Below, piece by piece: positions 49,660-59,680 of a DNA stretch of 64,000 nucleotides. The stretch spans positions 62,001 to 126,000 of the forward strand of contig NZ_SLXQ01000007.1 of assembly GCF_004340875.1 (NCBI RefSeq), in the 5' to 3' direction. Source of the stretch: Tamaricihabitans halophyticus (GTDB taxonomy: Bacteria > Actinomycetota > Actinomycetes > Mycobacteriales > Pseudonocardiaceae). Position 1 is the first letter of the stretch. The number at the start of each line of letters is the position of its first letter. Position numbers and translations under genes: made by a program. Under the pieces are notes generated by a model that ran no database searches, was not told where the DNA came from, and was given only the letters and a program-made list of their open reading frames with translations.

Positions 49660-50275
49660 GCGCGAAACTCAGAAACTGCTGTGCGGCGCGTGCCTGCACG
49701 GCGCTGACCTCGTCGCCGGCGAGTGCGACGTAGGAATACTGGGCTCCGTCGCCACCAGCGAGCTGTTCGGGAGTCGAGCCGGCTAGCTCCGGGCGCCGAT
49801 CGACAAAGTCCGCGGTGATCGATCCCTGATCGGCAATCCACGCCTGCGGGCGCTCGCCAAGATCGGCGGAATCCCAGCCGTTCTCCAGCGCGGTTCGGAC
49901 GGTTTTCTCCGGGATGGCCGCGATGTTTACTTGAACACAATGGGCCTGTACCACGGTCCGCTGCTGATTCCAGACCTTGGCCGCGGCCGTGGCTGTGCGC
50001 TCGGCTTCCGGGGTGACGGCGACTCGCAGGGCAGCGGGACCTTCCTGGCAGTCCGCGGCCGCGGCGTTGGCGCGCTGGTTCACCTCACCGTTCGCCCAGG
50101 CCCAGCCGAACCAGCCAGCGGCGCCGAGCACGACGATGGCCAGCAGAGCGATGGGCCACCGGGCAACACCACGACGAAATGAACCCGAGGCGCCACGGTG
50201 CCGCGCGGATCGCTGCGGCGACGGCTGACTGGTCGAATTACGCTCGCTTGAAGGCGCCAGGCTATGCCGCCCCAT
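49649..50275 (-). CDS. MGRHS-type membrane-anchored secreted protein
   Basis: About 208 residues. It begins MGRHSLAP, the N-terminal motif of many actinobacterial envelope proteins, then a basic, Ser-rich stretch and one membrane helix (WPIALLAIVVLGAAGWFGWAW). The outer part (AALRVAVTPEAERTATAAAK) recalls the beginning of a substrate-binding fold, and two Cys could pair. Codon 7 of the longer frame (50275) is chosen because of the MGRHS motif. Function unknown. Confidence 0.72.
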   Translation of the reverse strand: MGRHSLAPSSERNSTSQPSPQRSARHRGASGSFRRGVARWPIALLAIVVLGAAGWFGWAWANGEVNQRANAAAADCQEGPAALRVAVTPEAERTATAAAKVWNQQRTVVQAHCVQVNIAAIPEKTVRTALENGWDSADLGERPQAWIADQGSITADFVDRRPELAGSTPEQLAGGDGAQYSYVALAGDEVSAVQARAAQQFLSFAQGR

Positions 50276-50425
50276 GCCCCGTCCTCTCGTCACTCAAGGC
50301 TGCGTTCGGTAACCCCGATCCGGGCGCCATCCCGCAGCCGAGTGGCGACCGACATCGATAACGCTAACAGGCGATAACGGTTCAGTAAATCTGAACACGC
50401 GGAGTAGTCTCGATCGCCAGGTGAG

Positions 50426-51304
50426 TTAAGGCTGTGCGCTCGACCAGTGTAGGAGACTTTCGCAGGCCTCGATCAGCGCGGATCGTAGTGGGGCGGCGCG
50501 CCTGGCGAACGCGGCTTGTTCGGCGGCGTAGTGCGCGCGGCCTTCGGTGGTTTCGATGGGAACCGCTGAGTAACCGTAGGCGCTGAGGTCGTAGGGCCCT
50601 GCGCGCATATCGAGGATCCGAATCTCGGCGGCGAGCTCAAAGCAGTCCGCGGTCAGCTCGGCGGTGACGAACGGGGCGAGTTTGGCGGCCCACTTGTATA
50701 GGTCCATATTGGCGTGCAGGCAGCCGGGCTGCTCAAGTTCGACCTGCTGCTCACGCGTCGGCTGATGGCTGTTCAGCGGCCTGGCGGGCGCGCTGAAGAA
50801 CCGAAACGCATCCGCGTGGCTACAGCGGATCGGCAGTCGTTCGACCAGGTCGTCGGTGTGTTGCCGGCCGAGCCGCAGCGGCAGCGCGGTGTGCCGGACG
50901 TCCTCGGTGCGATACACCATGGCCCACTCGTGCATTCCGAAGCAGTTCAGCCGTGCTGGACGCTCGGCGGTCGCCGTGAGCAGGCCGTGAATGAAGCGCG
51001 CGGTACGGCGGCGGGATTCGGTGAACGCGACGGGGTCGAGGCCGACGAGTTCGCCGTACTGGCGATAGCCAGGCCGGCTCAGGAACCGTCGGGCCGCCGT
51101 GCCCGCCAGCAGGTGCGTAGTTCCTGGATGCCATCGTTCGAGCAGCGATGGTCGGTGCGGGTAATAGGTGAACAGGAAGTCCAGGATCGGATGCGTTCGC
51201 CCGGCTGCCTGCCGGGCACGATGTGGTCCGGTCCATGCTCGGATACGGCGAAAATGCGCTGCTTCGCGCGCGGTCCACTCCTGTTCGGCCAACGCGGCGG
51301 TCAA
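50426..51304 (-). CDS. Conserved actinobacterial protein, often named 3-methyladenine DNA glycosylase
   Basis: A 292-residue protein with HPILDFLFTYYPHRPSLLERWHPG near the N-terminus and GMHEWAMVYR in the middle. This pattern belongs to a family commonly labelled 3-methyladenine DNA glycosylase in actinobacteria; I see no motif that proves that activity. The start is TTG at 51304 with GAGGA upstream. Confidence 0.65.
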   Translation of the reverse strand: MTAALAEQEWTAREAAHFRRIRAWTGPHRARQAAGRTHPILDFLFTYYPHRPSLLERWHPGTTHLLAGTAARRFLSRPGYRQYGELVGLDPVAFTESRRRTARFIHGLLTATAERPARLNCFGMHEWAMVYRTEDVRHTALPLRLGRQHTDDLVERLPIRCSHADAFRFFSAPARPLNSHQPTREQQVELEQPGCLHANMDLYKWAAKLAPFVTAELTADCFELAAEIRILDMRAGPYDLSAYGYSAVPIETTEGRAHYAAEQAAFARRAAPLRSALIEACESLLHWSSAQP

Positions 51305-51362
51305 TAGGTCCTCGTGTGCTGCTTCGTGATGGGTCGGCGCCCATCATTCTAGTGCCGCGAAC

Positions 51363-51941
51363 TCATCCCAGGGGCTTCGCCGGGTCGCGGCCGAGCAGGG
51401 CAAGTAGCCGCTCGGGCTCCGTTGCCGAGTCCGGAACCTGGACTGGCGCGTGGAACAAACCGGACTCCACCAGCAGCTCGCGCTGGGGTTCGAGTTGGGC
51501 GAGCAGAACTGTGGCGAGTTCGGGCTCGATGGGCTGGCTGGCATCGATCGACATGGCGAGGTCCCAGCTGTGTACCGCCAGATCGGAGGTCATCTGCCAG
51601 CCATAGGTTTCCGCCGGAAGTTGCCCGCCGGTGACATGGACATCGCCGTCGAGCGCGCCGGGAGTACGCCATGCCGCGTGGGCCACCGCGGATGCCTGTT
51701 CCCAGGCGGTAACTGGATCGTCCCCGAGTAGCCAACCGTCAAATCGGTCACCTACCTCGGCGAGCGTGTATCCGCGCAGCAGCCACGGCGCCCATAGCTG
51801 CTCGGCCACCAAATGGTTGACGAGATCTCCGGCATTCCAATCGGAGCACGGGGTAGGCAGCGTCCACTGCGGTTCGGTGACCTCGTGGACCACGCGGTCA
51901 AAGGCGGCCATTGCCATGCCGTGTGCTTCGAGTAGGCGCAT
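51363..51941 (-). CDS. TIGR03086/maleylpyruvate isomerase-type (DinB-like) protein
   Basis: A 192-residue four-helix protein. TPCSDWNAGDLVNHLVAEQLW and the later DLAVHSWDLA supply the spaced histidines that bind metal in DinB-like and mycothiol-dependent enzymes. Many actinobacterial members are named TIGR03086 family. The reaction is unknown; thiol transfer with mycothiol is a reasonable guess. Confidence 0.8.
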   Translation of the reverse strand: MRLLEAHGMAMAAFDRVVHEVTEPQWTLPTPCSDWNAGDLVNHLVAEQLWAPWLLRGYTLAEVGDRFDGWLLGDDPVTAWEQASAVAHAAWRTPGALDGDVHVTGGQLPAETYGWQMTSDLAVHSWDLAMSIDASQPIEPELATVLLAQLEPQRELLVESGLFHAPVQVPDSATEPERLLALLGRDPAKPLG

Positions 51942-52037
51942 GCGTACACCCTGACAGGCCTGATCAACGGGGGCGGCAAGGGGATGCCAAATCGTGTCAC
52001 CCCGTGCCCACGATTGCCGTGCGCCGTGGCGAGCTCC

Positions 52038-53354
52038 CTAGCGGCGCGCGAGGACGTTGCGCGGTACGCCGGTGTGCATCGGCATGCTCCGCAGGCCGCG
52101 GATGGTGCGACCTTCCCTGCGCAGCGGCGTGCCGGCGGCGCGCAGGTGGGGATACCTGCGGAACAGCTCGCGCAGCGCAACCTCGCCCTCGATCCGTGCC
52201 AACCCGGCACCGAGGCAGTAGTGAATCCCAGAGGAGAAGGCAAGGTGCTCGCGGTTGTTCGGCCGATCCGCGTCGAATCTGGTTGGCTCGGCGAATACCG
52301 CGGGGTCGCGGTTGGCCCCGCCGAGAAACAGCACGATCAGCCGGTTGGCCGGGATTCTGGTGCCGCCGTATTCCACCGGTTCATGCGTCAACCGGCCGGT
52401 GACCTGTACTGGGGGATCGAATCTGAGTACTTCCTCGGTGATATCCGCGGCGCGGTCCGGCTCCTCGATGAGCAGCCGCTTCGCATCTGGATTGGCCAGC
52501 AAGGCGGTGACGCCGTTACTGATCAGGTTCACCGTGGTTTCGAAACCGGCGCCGAGCAGCAGGCCGGCGAGCGCGACGAGATCGCGACGGTTCAACGCGG
52601 CCCCGTCCGGCCGGGCGCGCACGAGTCCGGTGACCACATCGTCGGTACCCGGATGTGTCCGGCGGTGCTCGACCAGGTTGTCGAAGAAGGCGGTCATCTC
52701 GACGAGCGTGTCGCGTACCGCGCGGCGCTCGCGGATCGTGCGAATGCCGTCAAGTGTGCCGGCCAGTACCGTGCCCCAGCGGCTGAACGCGTCCCGGTGA
52801 TCATCGGAGATGCCGAACAGGTCGCAGATCACCCGGACGGGCACCCGAATGGCGAAGTCCCGGACCAGGTCGAACTCGCCGTCACCGATCTCGTCGAGGA
52901 ACTCGGTGACCGTCTGCTCGACGCGGTCCGTTCGGTCGCGCAGGGCGCGCGGCGTGAACCACGGCGCAACAACTTTTCGTAGCCGCGTGTGTTCGGGCGG
53001 GTTCATGGTGAGCAGGGAGTGCTCCACCGGGTGCACAAGCTGCTCGTCCTCGGGATGTCGTTGCCAGCGCACTCCGTCCAGTGCGGCGCTGCTGGTGGTG
53101 CCCAGGCGCTGGTCCCGAAGCATCGCGCTGACCAGCTCGTGTGTGGGGGTGAGATAGAAGCCCATCCGGTTCTGGCTGAGCGGTCCACGCGCGCGGAGTT
53201 TCTCGTACAGCGGATAGGGGTCGGCGGCGGGCTTCACCCCGAGCAGGCGCGCGTCTGGGTCTCCAGCCAGCGCGAACAGCTTCTGAAGTCCGTTGCCGGC
53301 CAGCAGCATGCCGCGGGTTCGAATCTCGTTGCCTAGACCAAGCCGAGTTGACAT
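52038..53354 (-). CDS. Cytochrome P450
   Basis: A 438-residue soluble bacterial P450. The oxygen-binding helix GAGFETT, the ExxR motif in EEVLRFDPPV and the heme loop FSSGIHYCLGAG with the Cys ligand are all present. The ATG at 53354 has GAGGAAGGG nine bases upstream and is preferred to the ATG at 53381. It lies 124 bases downstream of the acnR-like gene on the same strand. Substrate and electron partners are unknown; no ferredoxin gene is adjacent. Confidence 0.95.
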   Translation of the reverse strand: MSTRLGLGNEIRTRGMLLAGNGLQKLFALAGDPDARLLGVKPAADPYPLYEKLRARGPLSQNRMGFYLTPTHELVSAMLRDQRLGTTSSAALDGVRWQRHPEDEQLVHPVEHSLLTMNPPEHTRLRKVVAPWFTPRALRDRTDRVEQTVTEFLDEIGDGEFDLVRDFAIRVPVRVICDLFGISDDHRDAFSRWGTVLAGTLDGIRTIRERRAVRDTLVEMTAFFDNLVEHRRTHPGTDDVVTGLVRARPDGAALNRRDLVALAGLLLGAGFETTVNLISNGVTALLANPDAKRLLIEEPDRAADITEEVLRFDPPVQVTGRLTHEPVEYGGTRIPANRLIVLFLGGANRDPAVFAEPTRFDADRPNNREHLAFSSGIHYCLGAGLARIEGEVALRELFRRYPHLRAAGTPLRREGRTIRGLRSMPMHTGVPRNVLARR

Positions 53355-53478
53355 CGCCGTGCACCCTTCCTCGCGCGTCACCCACTTCGATCGTGCAGCA
53401 CATACCGACGGTATGGCAAGCGCCAGTGAACAGGGTTCACAGCTCGGCGTAACCGCAGGAGCTCGTGTCGGCGCCGGG

Positions 53479-54084
53479 CTAGCTGGCCTCTCTGCGGTGC
53501 CGGCGGACGCTTTCCTCGACGAGATCGAGCACGGGTTCCAGGTCGTCGGCCGGTAGTCCTTTGGCGAGGTAGGAGATCAGTCCTTCCAGGACAAGTTCCA
53601 GAAAGGACGTGAGCACGTCCACGTCGATATCGTCGCGGAGTTTGCCAGCTTCGCGTTGCCGAAGTAGCCGGTTGCGCGTGGCGATGGTGAGTTGCTGGGA
53701 ACGCTCGGCCCAGCGGGCCTGGAAATCGGGATCGGTGCGCAGCCGGCGGGACACCTCGAGGCGGGTGCCCAGCCAGGCAGCGGGCGGCACCTCGCCCGCC
53801 GTGCGCTGTCCGGACGGACCAGTCAGTAGATCGCGCATCACCTGGACGAGTCCCTGCTCGGCGACCACAGCGGCCATTCGCTGCGCATCGTCCTCGGCGA
53901 GCGCGAGAAACAGCGACTCCTTGTCGCGGAAGTGGTGGAAGATCGCACCTCGGGAGAGTCCGATAGCGTCTTCCAACCGGCGTACCGTTGCTCCCTCGTA
54001 GCCGTGACGTGCGAAGCATGACCGGGCGCCGTCGAGGATCTGCTGGCGGCGCGCGTCGAGATGGTCCTGGCTGACCCGTGGCAT
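53479..54084 (-). CDS. acnR: TetR-family regulator, AcnR-like
   Basis: A 201-residue repressor whose N-terminus (MPRVSQDHLDARRQQILDGA, then ATVRRLEDAIGLSRGAIFHHFRDKESLF) matches AcnR of mycobacteria and corynebacteria, which represses aconitase. In mycobacteria it lies directly after acn. Here it has the same strand as acn but is 2.6 kb away, with a four-gene cassette between. A matching operator is seen on the acn promoter. Confidence 0.85.
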   Translation of the reverse strand: MPRVSQDHLDARRQQILDGARSCFARHGYEGATVRRLEDAIGLSRGAIFHHFRDKESLFLALAEDDAQRMAAVVAEQGLVQVMRDLLTGPSGQRTAGEVPPAAWLGTRLEVSRRLRTDPDFQARWAERSQQLTIATRNRLLRQREAGKLRDDIDVDVLTSFLELVLEGLISYLAKGLPADDLEPVLDLVEESVRRHRREAS

Positions 54085-54147
54085 CCGATGATCGTTGCAG
54101 CGGCGGCCGTTTGGTGCAATCAGTACGTACGTACTGCGTGTCGCGGG

Positions 54148-54666
54148 TTACTGGGTGAGCGCGCTCATCGCGGCGTTGCCGAACTGACGAGCTAGGTCGC
54201 AGGTGCGGGGCTCGTCGTCAGTGTTGGGTCCGGCGCTGATCTTGAGGGATTGGTCGTTGGCTGCATCGACGTACAAGGTGCACGGGTCGTGCGGCCCGCT
54301 CTCGAAGTAGGTCACCCGGATGGTGCGAAACCCGTCGACTGGATGGACGTCAGTCGACGTTGCGTTCTTTTGGGATCCGTCGGTCCAACGGTCAACTCCA
54401 TGGTTCGTCACGACACTCACACTTACGACATTCGAGTTCGCTGGCGAGTAAATACAGGTGTTTCCTTCCATGTCCGCGCCTTCAACTACGTCGACCGAGC
54501 TTGGTTTTGCTGTGACCTGTAGTGTTGCCAGGTCTGCTTGGGGGATCAGGTCGCAGGCCTGCACGTCGTCGAGCGTGATGTCCTGTGGTCGGTCGGAGTC
54601 GCACGCTGCTGAGAGTGCAGCCACGCCTAGCACGGTGACGCCGGCCCATAAAGCACGTTTGATCAT
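54148..54666 (-). CDS. DUF3558-type lipoprotein
   Basis: A 172-residue lipoprotein with signal segment and lipobox LSAAC (Cys at about 22). Three further Cys lie in the body, in CDLIPQADLATL, NTCIYS and CTLYVD, with a fourth in TCDLARQ. This is the pattern of the DUF3558 family, common in Pseudonocardiales. Its ATG overlaps the stop of the preceding gene (ATGA), so it is the last member of the ESX-like cassette. Function unknown; possibly an envelope partner of the secreted proteins. Confidence 0.82.
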   Translation of the reverse strand: MIKRALWAGVTVLGVAALSAACDSDRPQDITLDDVQACDLIPQADLATLQVTAKPSSVDVVEGADMEGNTCIYSPANSNVVSVSVVTNHGVDRWTDGSQKNATSTDVHPVDGFRTIRVTYFESGPHDPCTLYVDAANDQSLKISAGPNTDDEPRTCDLARQFGNAAMSALTQ

Positions 54667-55151
54667 CCGTAGTACCGCCGCTTAATGTCGGTCACTTTGG
54701 CCCGGTAGTCCTCAATTAGTCGTGGCGCTGCTTCGGCGATGTTCGCGATGAAGCCGCGCTCGCTCAGTTCACGTACGGTACCGCGTTGAATCTCCGCCGA
54801 AAAACTTCGCATTCCTACGGTCGACAACGTGATCCGGCGATCGCTGGACTCTCCGCTGGCTTCGACGGCATCGGCTTCATCACGAAAGTTGAAGTCATGT
54901 TGATCGTTGGGATAGATATTAAGATTTGTCGTACTAATAGCCTCGCGATACTGTCTTAGCCACCCGGTATACAACAGTCGAGCCAGGCTTGCCAATGCCC
55001 GCTCGAGTGCGGCTTCATTAACGAATTCGTACACACTCTCACCGAAAGACAGTGTGATCTCGGTGCGATTACGTAGCTCGCCTTCGAGGTCGATGCCAGG
55101 CGCGGCGGCGTGGACTCGGATACCGTTCAGGCGTTCGGCCAACTGGCCCAT
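54663..55151 (-). CDS. ESX-cassette-associated hypothetical protein
   Basis: A 162-residue soluble protein (MGQLAERLNGIRVHAAAPGI..., ending DIKRRYYG) without signal or membrane segment. A mixed alpha/beta pattern with charged helices recalls YbaB-like helper proteins found beside WXG100 genes in actinomycetes, but the match is only by general form. It is 14 bases downstream of the WXG-like gene and overlaps the lipoprotein gene, so it belongs to the cassette. Confidence 0.65.
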   Translation of the reverse strand: MGQLAERLNGIRVHAAAPGIDLEGELRNRTEITLSFGESVYEFVNEAALERALASLARLLYTGWLRQYREAISTTNLNIYPNDQHDFNFRDEADAVEASGESSDRRITLSTVGMRSFSAEIQRGTVRELSERGFIANIAEAAPRLIEDYRAKVTDIKRRYYG

Positions 55152-55165
55152 CTCGTCACTCCCGC

Positions 55166-56081
55166 TTAGTTAGATCGCCCAAGGCCTTCGTCGCTGGTTA
55201 GGCTCTTGCCTGTCATGCCGGCCATCGTCGGTCGTTCAGACACGAAGGAGTCCTTGTACTTCTGGACCTCGTTTGTCGCACTTATCAACGCGTGGCTGAC
55301 TTTCTGTCCAGAAGACCTTATTTCCTGGCTGAGTTCCTGGATCGCCTCCTTCATGGAATTGACGACCTGCTCGGTCGACCCGCCGGCCTTGTCTCTGCGG
55401 AGATCGTCAGCCGCTACGCCGGCACTGCCGACTGCTCCGGCCGCGCCCACGGCGGCAAGACCGGTCGATGCGCCCCCGCTAAGCGGAATGCCGCCAATGG
55501 CCACGACGGCACCGACTACGGTGAAGAGAAAAGATAGGTCGCTCTTTCCTGTGCTGGATACATTATCCAATCCAGCGAAATTTGTTTCGATTATTAGTGC
55601 GATATCTCGATGTGCTCGCGCCCAGCGTTCACGGTCTGCTTCGAGGGCGCCTTTCATGATTGCAAGAATGAGAAATTGATTGGTGGCGACGGCCGGAAAT
55701 GGGTCGAGGAAGTTGCGTTTGAATGCATCGGCAGCTGCTCCGGTCCAGCCTAGAAGAGCATCCCCCGGCGGATCCGATCCGTTCCAGGTTTCGGTTGGCC
55801 CGGATCGGTTTGTCGCTCACTGGATCCTGCATATCGCCAGGTGACAGCTGCGTCATCGCGGCGGTGAGGTCCTCAATGGGCCCGTCGTACGAGCTGGGAT
55901 CCGGCATGCGGCTGAACGCTTCGAAATGTGGGCCGATCGTGCCGCGGTACTGCTGTTCTACCATTTCGTACGTGTATGTTGCGCTGCGGCCGCCGGTCGC
56001 TTGCGCCATTTCCAGTTGGGCAGCTTTAATTGCTTCGTTTTCGATCTCTTGTGCCTGCTGCATCAGGTCGCCGGCGCTCAT
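55166..56081 (-). pseudogene. WXG-like membrane protein gene, frameshifted
   Basis: The first part (MSAGDLMQQAQEIENEAIKA... to NLERIGSAGG) and the second part (DALLGWTGAAADAFKRNFLD... to DEGLGRSN) are in different frames. Both halves look coding. Removing one base from the five-C run at 55762-55766 joins them into a protein of about 304 residues. The joined product carries a WTG turn between helices, as in WXG100-type proteins, and one hydrophobic region (FLFTVVGAVVAIGGIPL). The start has GGAG upstream and is four bases past the previous gene. Either a real mutation or a homopolymer sequencing error. Confidence 0.75.
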
Positions 56082-56085
56082 GGTT

Positions 56086-56451
56086 TCACTCCGGTTTCGG
56101 TTCGCCGCGGTCATCCAAGAGTCTGCGGAATTCGCTTGCGGCAGCACCATCATCTGCCGCGTAGAGCCTCACCGCTTCGGCCAGCGCTAGCGCAGTCTCG
56201 TCGAGAGCGCTTCTTGTCTCGCGCAACACGGCCAGGATGGCCTCATGCGTCGCGCCATACTTGTCGAGGACCGCGCCGTTATCGGGAACAAACTGGTCGG
56301 GAACCGCCGCGATGCCGTCCAGCGCCTGTTGTGCGCCGTTGCATTTGCCTATCGCACTGTCGTAGTCATCGGCCACGGTTGGCAGGTCTGACTTGGCAGC
56401 CTGCTCAAGGGCGTAAAGGTCGGCGCCAAGGTCCTTACCCGTGTTAGCCAT
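56086..56451 (-). CDS. ESX/type VII-type small helical protein
   Basis: A 121-residue, mostly helical protein (MANTGKDLGADLYALEQAAK...). Near the C-terminus it has YAADD (97-101), fitting the YxxxD/E signal of type VII secretion substrates. It is the first gene of a four-gene minus-strand cassette and lies four bases before its WXG-like partner, the usual arrangement for secreted pairs. No ESX ATPase or channel gene is in the window, so secretion would use a system encoded elsewhere. Confidence 0.7.
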   Translation of the reverse strand: MANTGKDLGADLYALEQAAKSDLPTVADDYDSAIGKCNGAQQALDGIAAVPDQFVPDNGAVLDKYGATHEAILAVLRETRSALDETALALAEAVRLYAADDGAAASEFRRLLDDRGEPKPE

Positions 56452-56662
56452 GGTCGGCCCTCGACTTGATTACTGGCAGTGCCACGTACCTGTCCCTCCC
56501 TTGTCGATCAGTCGCCCGAATCGTAGGAGATATCGCAATACGAAGGGCACTGTTCGGGTCGGATTCACCCAGAGCGGGGGCGCTCGCCGAACCGCATTCT
56601 TTAGGCATCTTGCGGTGGCTGCGCGTGACCGCGTTCTTTAGGGTTAGCGTGGACAGATTGAA

Positions 56663-56705
56663 AAGGCCCTGCGCTCCATACCGTGTGGTACGGGCGCAGG
56701 GCCTT
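56663..56705 (-). terminator. Terminator after acn
   Basis: A perfect 12-bp stem (56663-56674 with 56694-56705) begins 16 bases past the acn stop and is followed on the minus strand by TTTTC. Strong enough to separate acn from the ESX-like cassette, which then needs its own promoter in 56452-56662. Confidence 0.7.
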
Positions 56706-56721
56706 GATGGTTACTACTAAA

Positions 56722-59547
56722 TCAGGCGTTGATCATCTTGCGCAGCACGTACTGCAGAATTCCGCCGTTGCGGTAGTAGTCCGCTTCGCCGGGCGTGTCA
56801 ATCCGGACGGTGGCATCGAACTCCACGGTGGAGCCGTCCGCCTTTGTCGCGGTGACATGCACGGAGCGGGGGGTCGCGCCATTGTTCAATTCGGTGATCC
56901 CGGCGATATCGAAGGCCTCGGTTCCGTCCAGGCCGAGCGAGGACGCGGACTCACCATCGGGGAACTGCAGCGGGATAACCCCCATGCCGATCAGGTTCGA
57001 CCGGTGGATCCGCTCGAAGGACTCCGTGATCACGGCGCGAACTCCGAGCAGCGAGGTGCCCTTGGCTGCCCAGTCCCTGGACGAGCCCGAACCGTACTCC
57101 TTGCCGCCCAGCACGACGAGCGGTGTACCTGCGGCCGCATAGTTCTGCGCGGCGTCATAGATATGCGCCTGCGGCCCACCATCCTGGGTGAAGTCGCGGG
57201 TGTAGCCACCCTGCACGCCACCATCGATGATCGCGTCCAGCAGGTGATTGCGCAGCCGGATGTTGGCGAAGGTGCCGCGGATCATCACCTCGTGGTTACC
57301 GCGCCGGGAACCGTACGAGTTGAAGTCCTTGCGCTCGATCCCGTGCTCGGTCAGGTACTTACCGGCGGGGGAGTCGGCCTTGATCGCGCCGGCGGGGGAG
57401 ATGTGGTCAGTGGTGACCGAATCACCAAGCAGGGCAAGCACCCGCGCCCCGGCGATATCCGTGACCGGCGCCGGCTCCAAGCCCATGCCATCGAAGTACG
57501 GGGGCTTGCGCACGTACGTCGACTGCGCGTCCCATTCGAAGGTCTGTCCCTCCGGAGTGGGCAGCGAGCGCCACCGCTCGTCCCCAGTGAACACATCCGC
57601 GTAGTCGCTGGTGAACATCTCCTGGGTGATCGCCGAATCGATCGTGTCCTGAACTTCCCGCGGAGTCGGCCAGATATCCGCGAGGAACACATCCTTACCG
57701 TGCTCGTCCTGCCCGAGCGGATCCCGGTCGAAATCGAAGTCCATCGTGCCTGCGAGCCCGTATGCGATCACGAGCGGCGGGCTGGCCAGGTAGTTCATCT
57801 TGACGTCCGGGTTGATCCGGCCCTCGAAGTTCCGGTTCCCGGACAGGACCGAGACAACCGCGAGGTCGTTGTCGTTGACAGCCGCGGAAATCTCGTCGCT
57901 GAGCGGCCCGGAGTTACCGATGCAGGTCGTGCAGCCGTAACCAACCAGGTGATAGCCCAACTTCTCCAGATACGGCCACAGGCCAGCTCGGTCGTAGTAG
58001 TTGGTCACCACCTGCGAGCCAGGCGCCATGGACGTCTTCACCCATGGCTTCACGGACAAGCCGCGGTTCACCGCGTTGCGCGCGAGCAGCGCCGCACCGA
58101 TCATCACCGAAGGGTTTGAGGTGTTGGTGCACGAGGTGATCGAGGAGATCACCACTGCCCCGTGGTCAAGGACGAACTCCCCACGATCCTCGGTCCGCAC
58201 GGTCACCGGCGCGCTAGCCCTGCCGTTCGCACCCTGCGCGGCGGAGGCGACCTTCGGCTTGTCCGCGGCCGTATCGTGCCCGACCGCGATCGAGTCACTC
58301 GCCGGGAACGACTCGGACCCAGCTTCATCCAGCGCCCCGCCGTTGCCGTGGCCGTTGCCGACGTAGTCAGGCAGTGCCGAGCGGAAGGACGGTTTCGCCG
58401 CGGAGACCGCGATCCGGTCCTGCGGGCGCTTCGGGCCAGCAATAGACGGGACCACAGTGGACAAGTCCAGCTCGAGGTACTCCGAATAGTCCGGCTCGTG
58501 GCTGGGATCGTGCCAGAGACCCTGTTCCTTGGCGTAGCTTTCCACCAGCTCGAGCTGCTCGGGGGAGCGGCCGGTCAGTTTCAGGTACCGCAAGGTCTCC
58601 TCGTCGATCGGGAAGATCGCCGCGGTGGAGCCGAACTCGGGGCTCATATTGCCGATGGTCGCGCGGTTCGCCAGCGGCACCGAGGCGACGCCGGCACCGT
58701 AGAACTCCACGAACTTGCCGACGGCGCCGTGCTTGCGCAGCATCTCGGTAATGGTGAGCACCACGTCGGTGGCGGTCGCGCCGGACGGGATCTCGCCGGT
58801 CAGCTTGAACCCGACCACGCGTGGGATCAACATCGAGACCGGCTGGCCAAGCATCGCGGCCTCGGCCTCAATCCCGCCAACACCCCAGCCGAGTACGCCG
58901 AGGCCGTTCACCATCGTGGTGTGCGAGTCGGTACCGACCAGCGTGTCCGGATAGGCCTGACCGTTGCGGGCCATCACGGTGCGGGCCAGGTACTCGATGT
59001 TGACCTGGTGCACGATGCCGGTGCCGGGCGGGACGACCTTGAACTCGTCGAAGGCGGTCTGTCCCCAGCGAAGGAACTGGTAGCGCTCCTTGTTCCGGCC
59101 GTACTCGAAGTCGACATTGCGCTCGAAGGCATCCGGGCGCCCGAACACATCGATGATCACCGAGTGGTCGATGACCAGCTCGGCGGGCGCGAGCGGGTTG
59201 ACCTTGGAGGTGTCGCCACCCAGATCGCGGACCGCCTCGCGCATGGTGGCCAGGTCGACCACACAGGGCACGCCGGTGAAGTCCTGCATGATCACCCGGG
59301 CTGGGGTGAACTGGATCTCGGTCGCGGGTTCGGCCTTGGCATCCCAGTTACCCAGCGCGCGGATGTGTTCCGCGGTGATGTTCTGCCCGTCTTCGGTGCG
59401 GAGCAGGTTCTCCAGCAGAATTTTGAGGCTGTACGGCAGGCGCCCAGCGCCTTCAACGGCATTGAGCCGGAAGATCTCGTACTCCTCGTTCGCTACCCGC
59501 AGTGTGTCGCGGGCGCCAAAGCTGTCCTTGCTCGCCGGTGCTGTCAC
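56722..59547 (-). CDS. acn: Aconitate hydratase A
   Basis: TCA-cycle enzyme converting citrate to isocitrate with a [4Fe-4S] cluster. The 941-residue protein has [22 protein letters not shown] and the cluster cysteines in [20 protein letters not shown] and [14 protein letters not shown]-terminal [19 protein letters not shown] binds substrate. The frame is open from an ATG at 59613, but the GTG at 59547 has GGAG six bases upstream and gives the family start. It is preceded by a promoter with a candidate AcnR box. Confidence 0.96.
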   Translation of the reverse strand: MTAPASKDSFGARDTLRVANEEYEIFRLNAVEGAGRLPYSLKILLENLLRTEDGQNITAEHIRALGNWDAKAEPATEIQFTPARVIMQDFTGVPCVVDLATMREAVRDLGGDTSKVNPLAPAELVIDHSVIIDVFGRPDAFERNVDFEYGRNKERYQFLRWGQTAFDEFKVVPPGTGIVHQVNIEYLARTVMARNGQAYPDTLVGTDSHTTMVNGLGVLGWGVGGIEAEAAMLGQPVSMLIPRVVGFKLTGEIPSGATATDVVLTITEMLRKHGAVGKFVEFYGAGVASVPLANRATIGNMSPEFGSTAAIFPIDEETLRYLKLTGRSPEQLELVESYAKEQGLWHDPSHEPDYSEYLELDLSTVVPSIAGPKRPQDRIAVSAAKPSFRSALPDYVGNGHGNGGALDEAGSESFPASDSIAVGHDTAADKPKVASAAQGANGRASAPVTVRTEDRGEFVLDHGAVVISSITSCTNTSNPSVMIGAALLARNAVNRGLSVKPWVKTSMAPGSQVVTNYYDRAGLWPYLEKLGYHLVGYGCTTCIGNSGPLSDEISAAVNDNDLAVVSVLSGNRNFEGRINPDVKMNYLASPPLVIAYGLAGTMDFDFDRDPLGQDEHGKDVFLADIWPTPREVQDTIDSAITQEMFTSDYADVFTGDERWRSLPTPEGQTFEWDAQSTYVRKPPYFDGMGLEPAPVTDIAGARVLALLGDSVTTDHISPAGAIKADSPAGKYLTEHGIERKDFNSYGSRRGNHEVMIRGTFANIRLRNHLLDAIIDGGVQGGYTRDFTQDGGPQAHIYDAAQNYAAAGTPLVVLGGKEYGSGSSRDWAAKGTSLLGVRAVITESFERIHRSNLIGMGVIPLQFPDGESASSLGLDGTEAFDIAGITELNNGATPRSVHVTATKADGSTVEFDATVRIDTPGEADYYRNGGILQYVLRKMINA

Positions 59548-59680
59548 GTTAACTCCATCTCGCGGCTGGTGTGCTCGCAACAAGTCAGTTCGGGGTTTCA
59601 GCTCCACGTTCACTGAGAACCCAGTGGGCGAGTCTCGCGCACCCGGCGCGGGAGCGCCGACTCAGCCCCCATCAACCTAA

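Noticed and set aside
53316-53326. GGTTCGAATCT, resembling a tRNA T-loop
   Set aside because: It lies inside the P450 coding sequence, and no acceptor stem or other arms could be found around it.
56683-59616. Two long plus-strand frames opposite acn
   Set aside because: Antisense shadows of aconitase codon usage, with no ribosome binding sites or recognisable domains.
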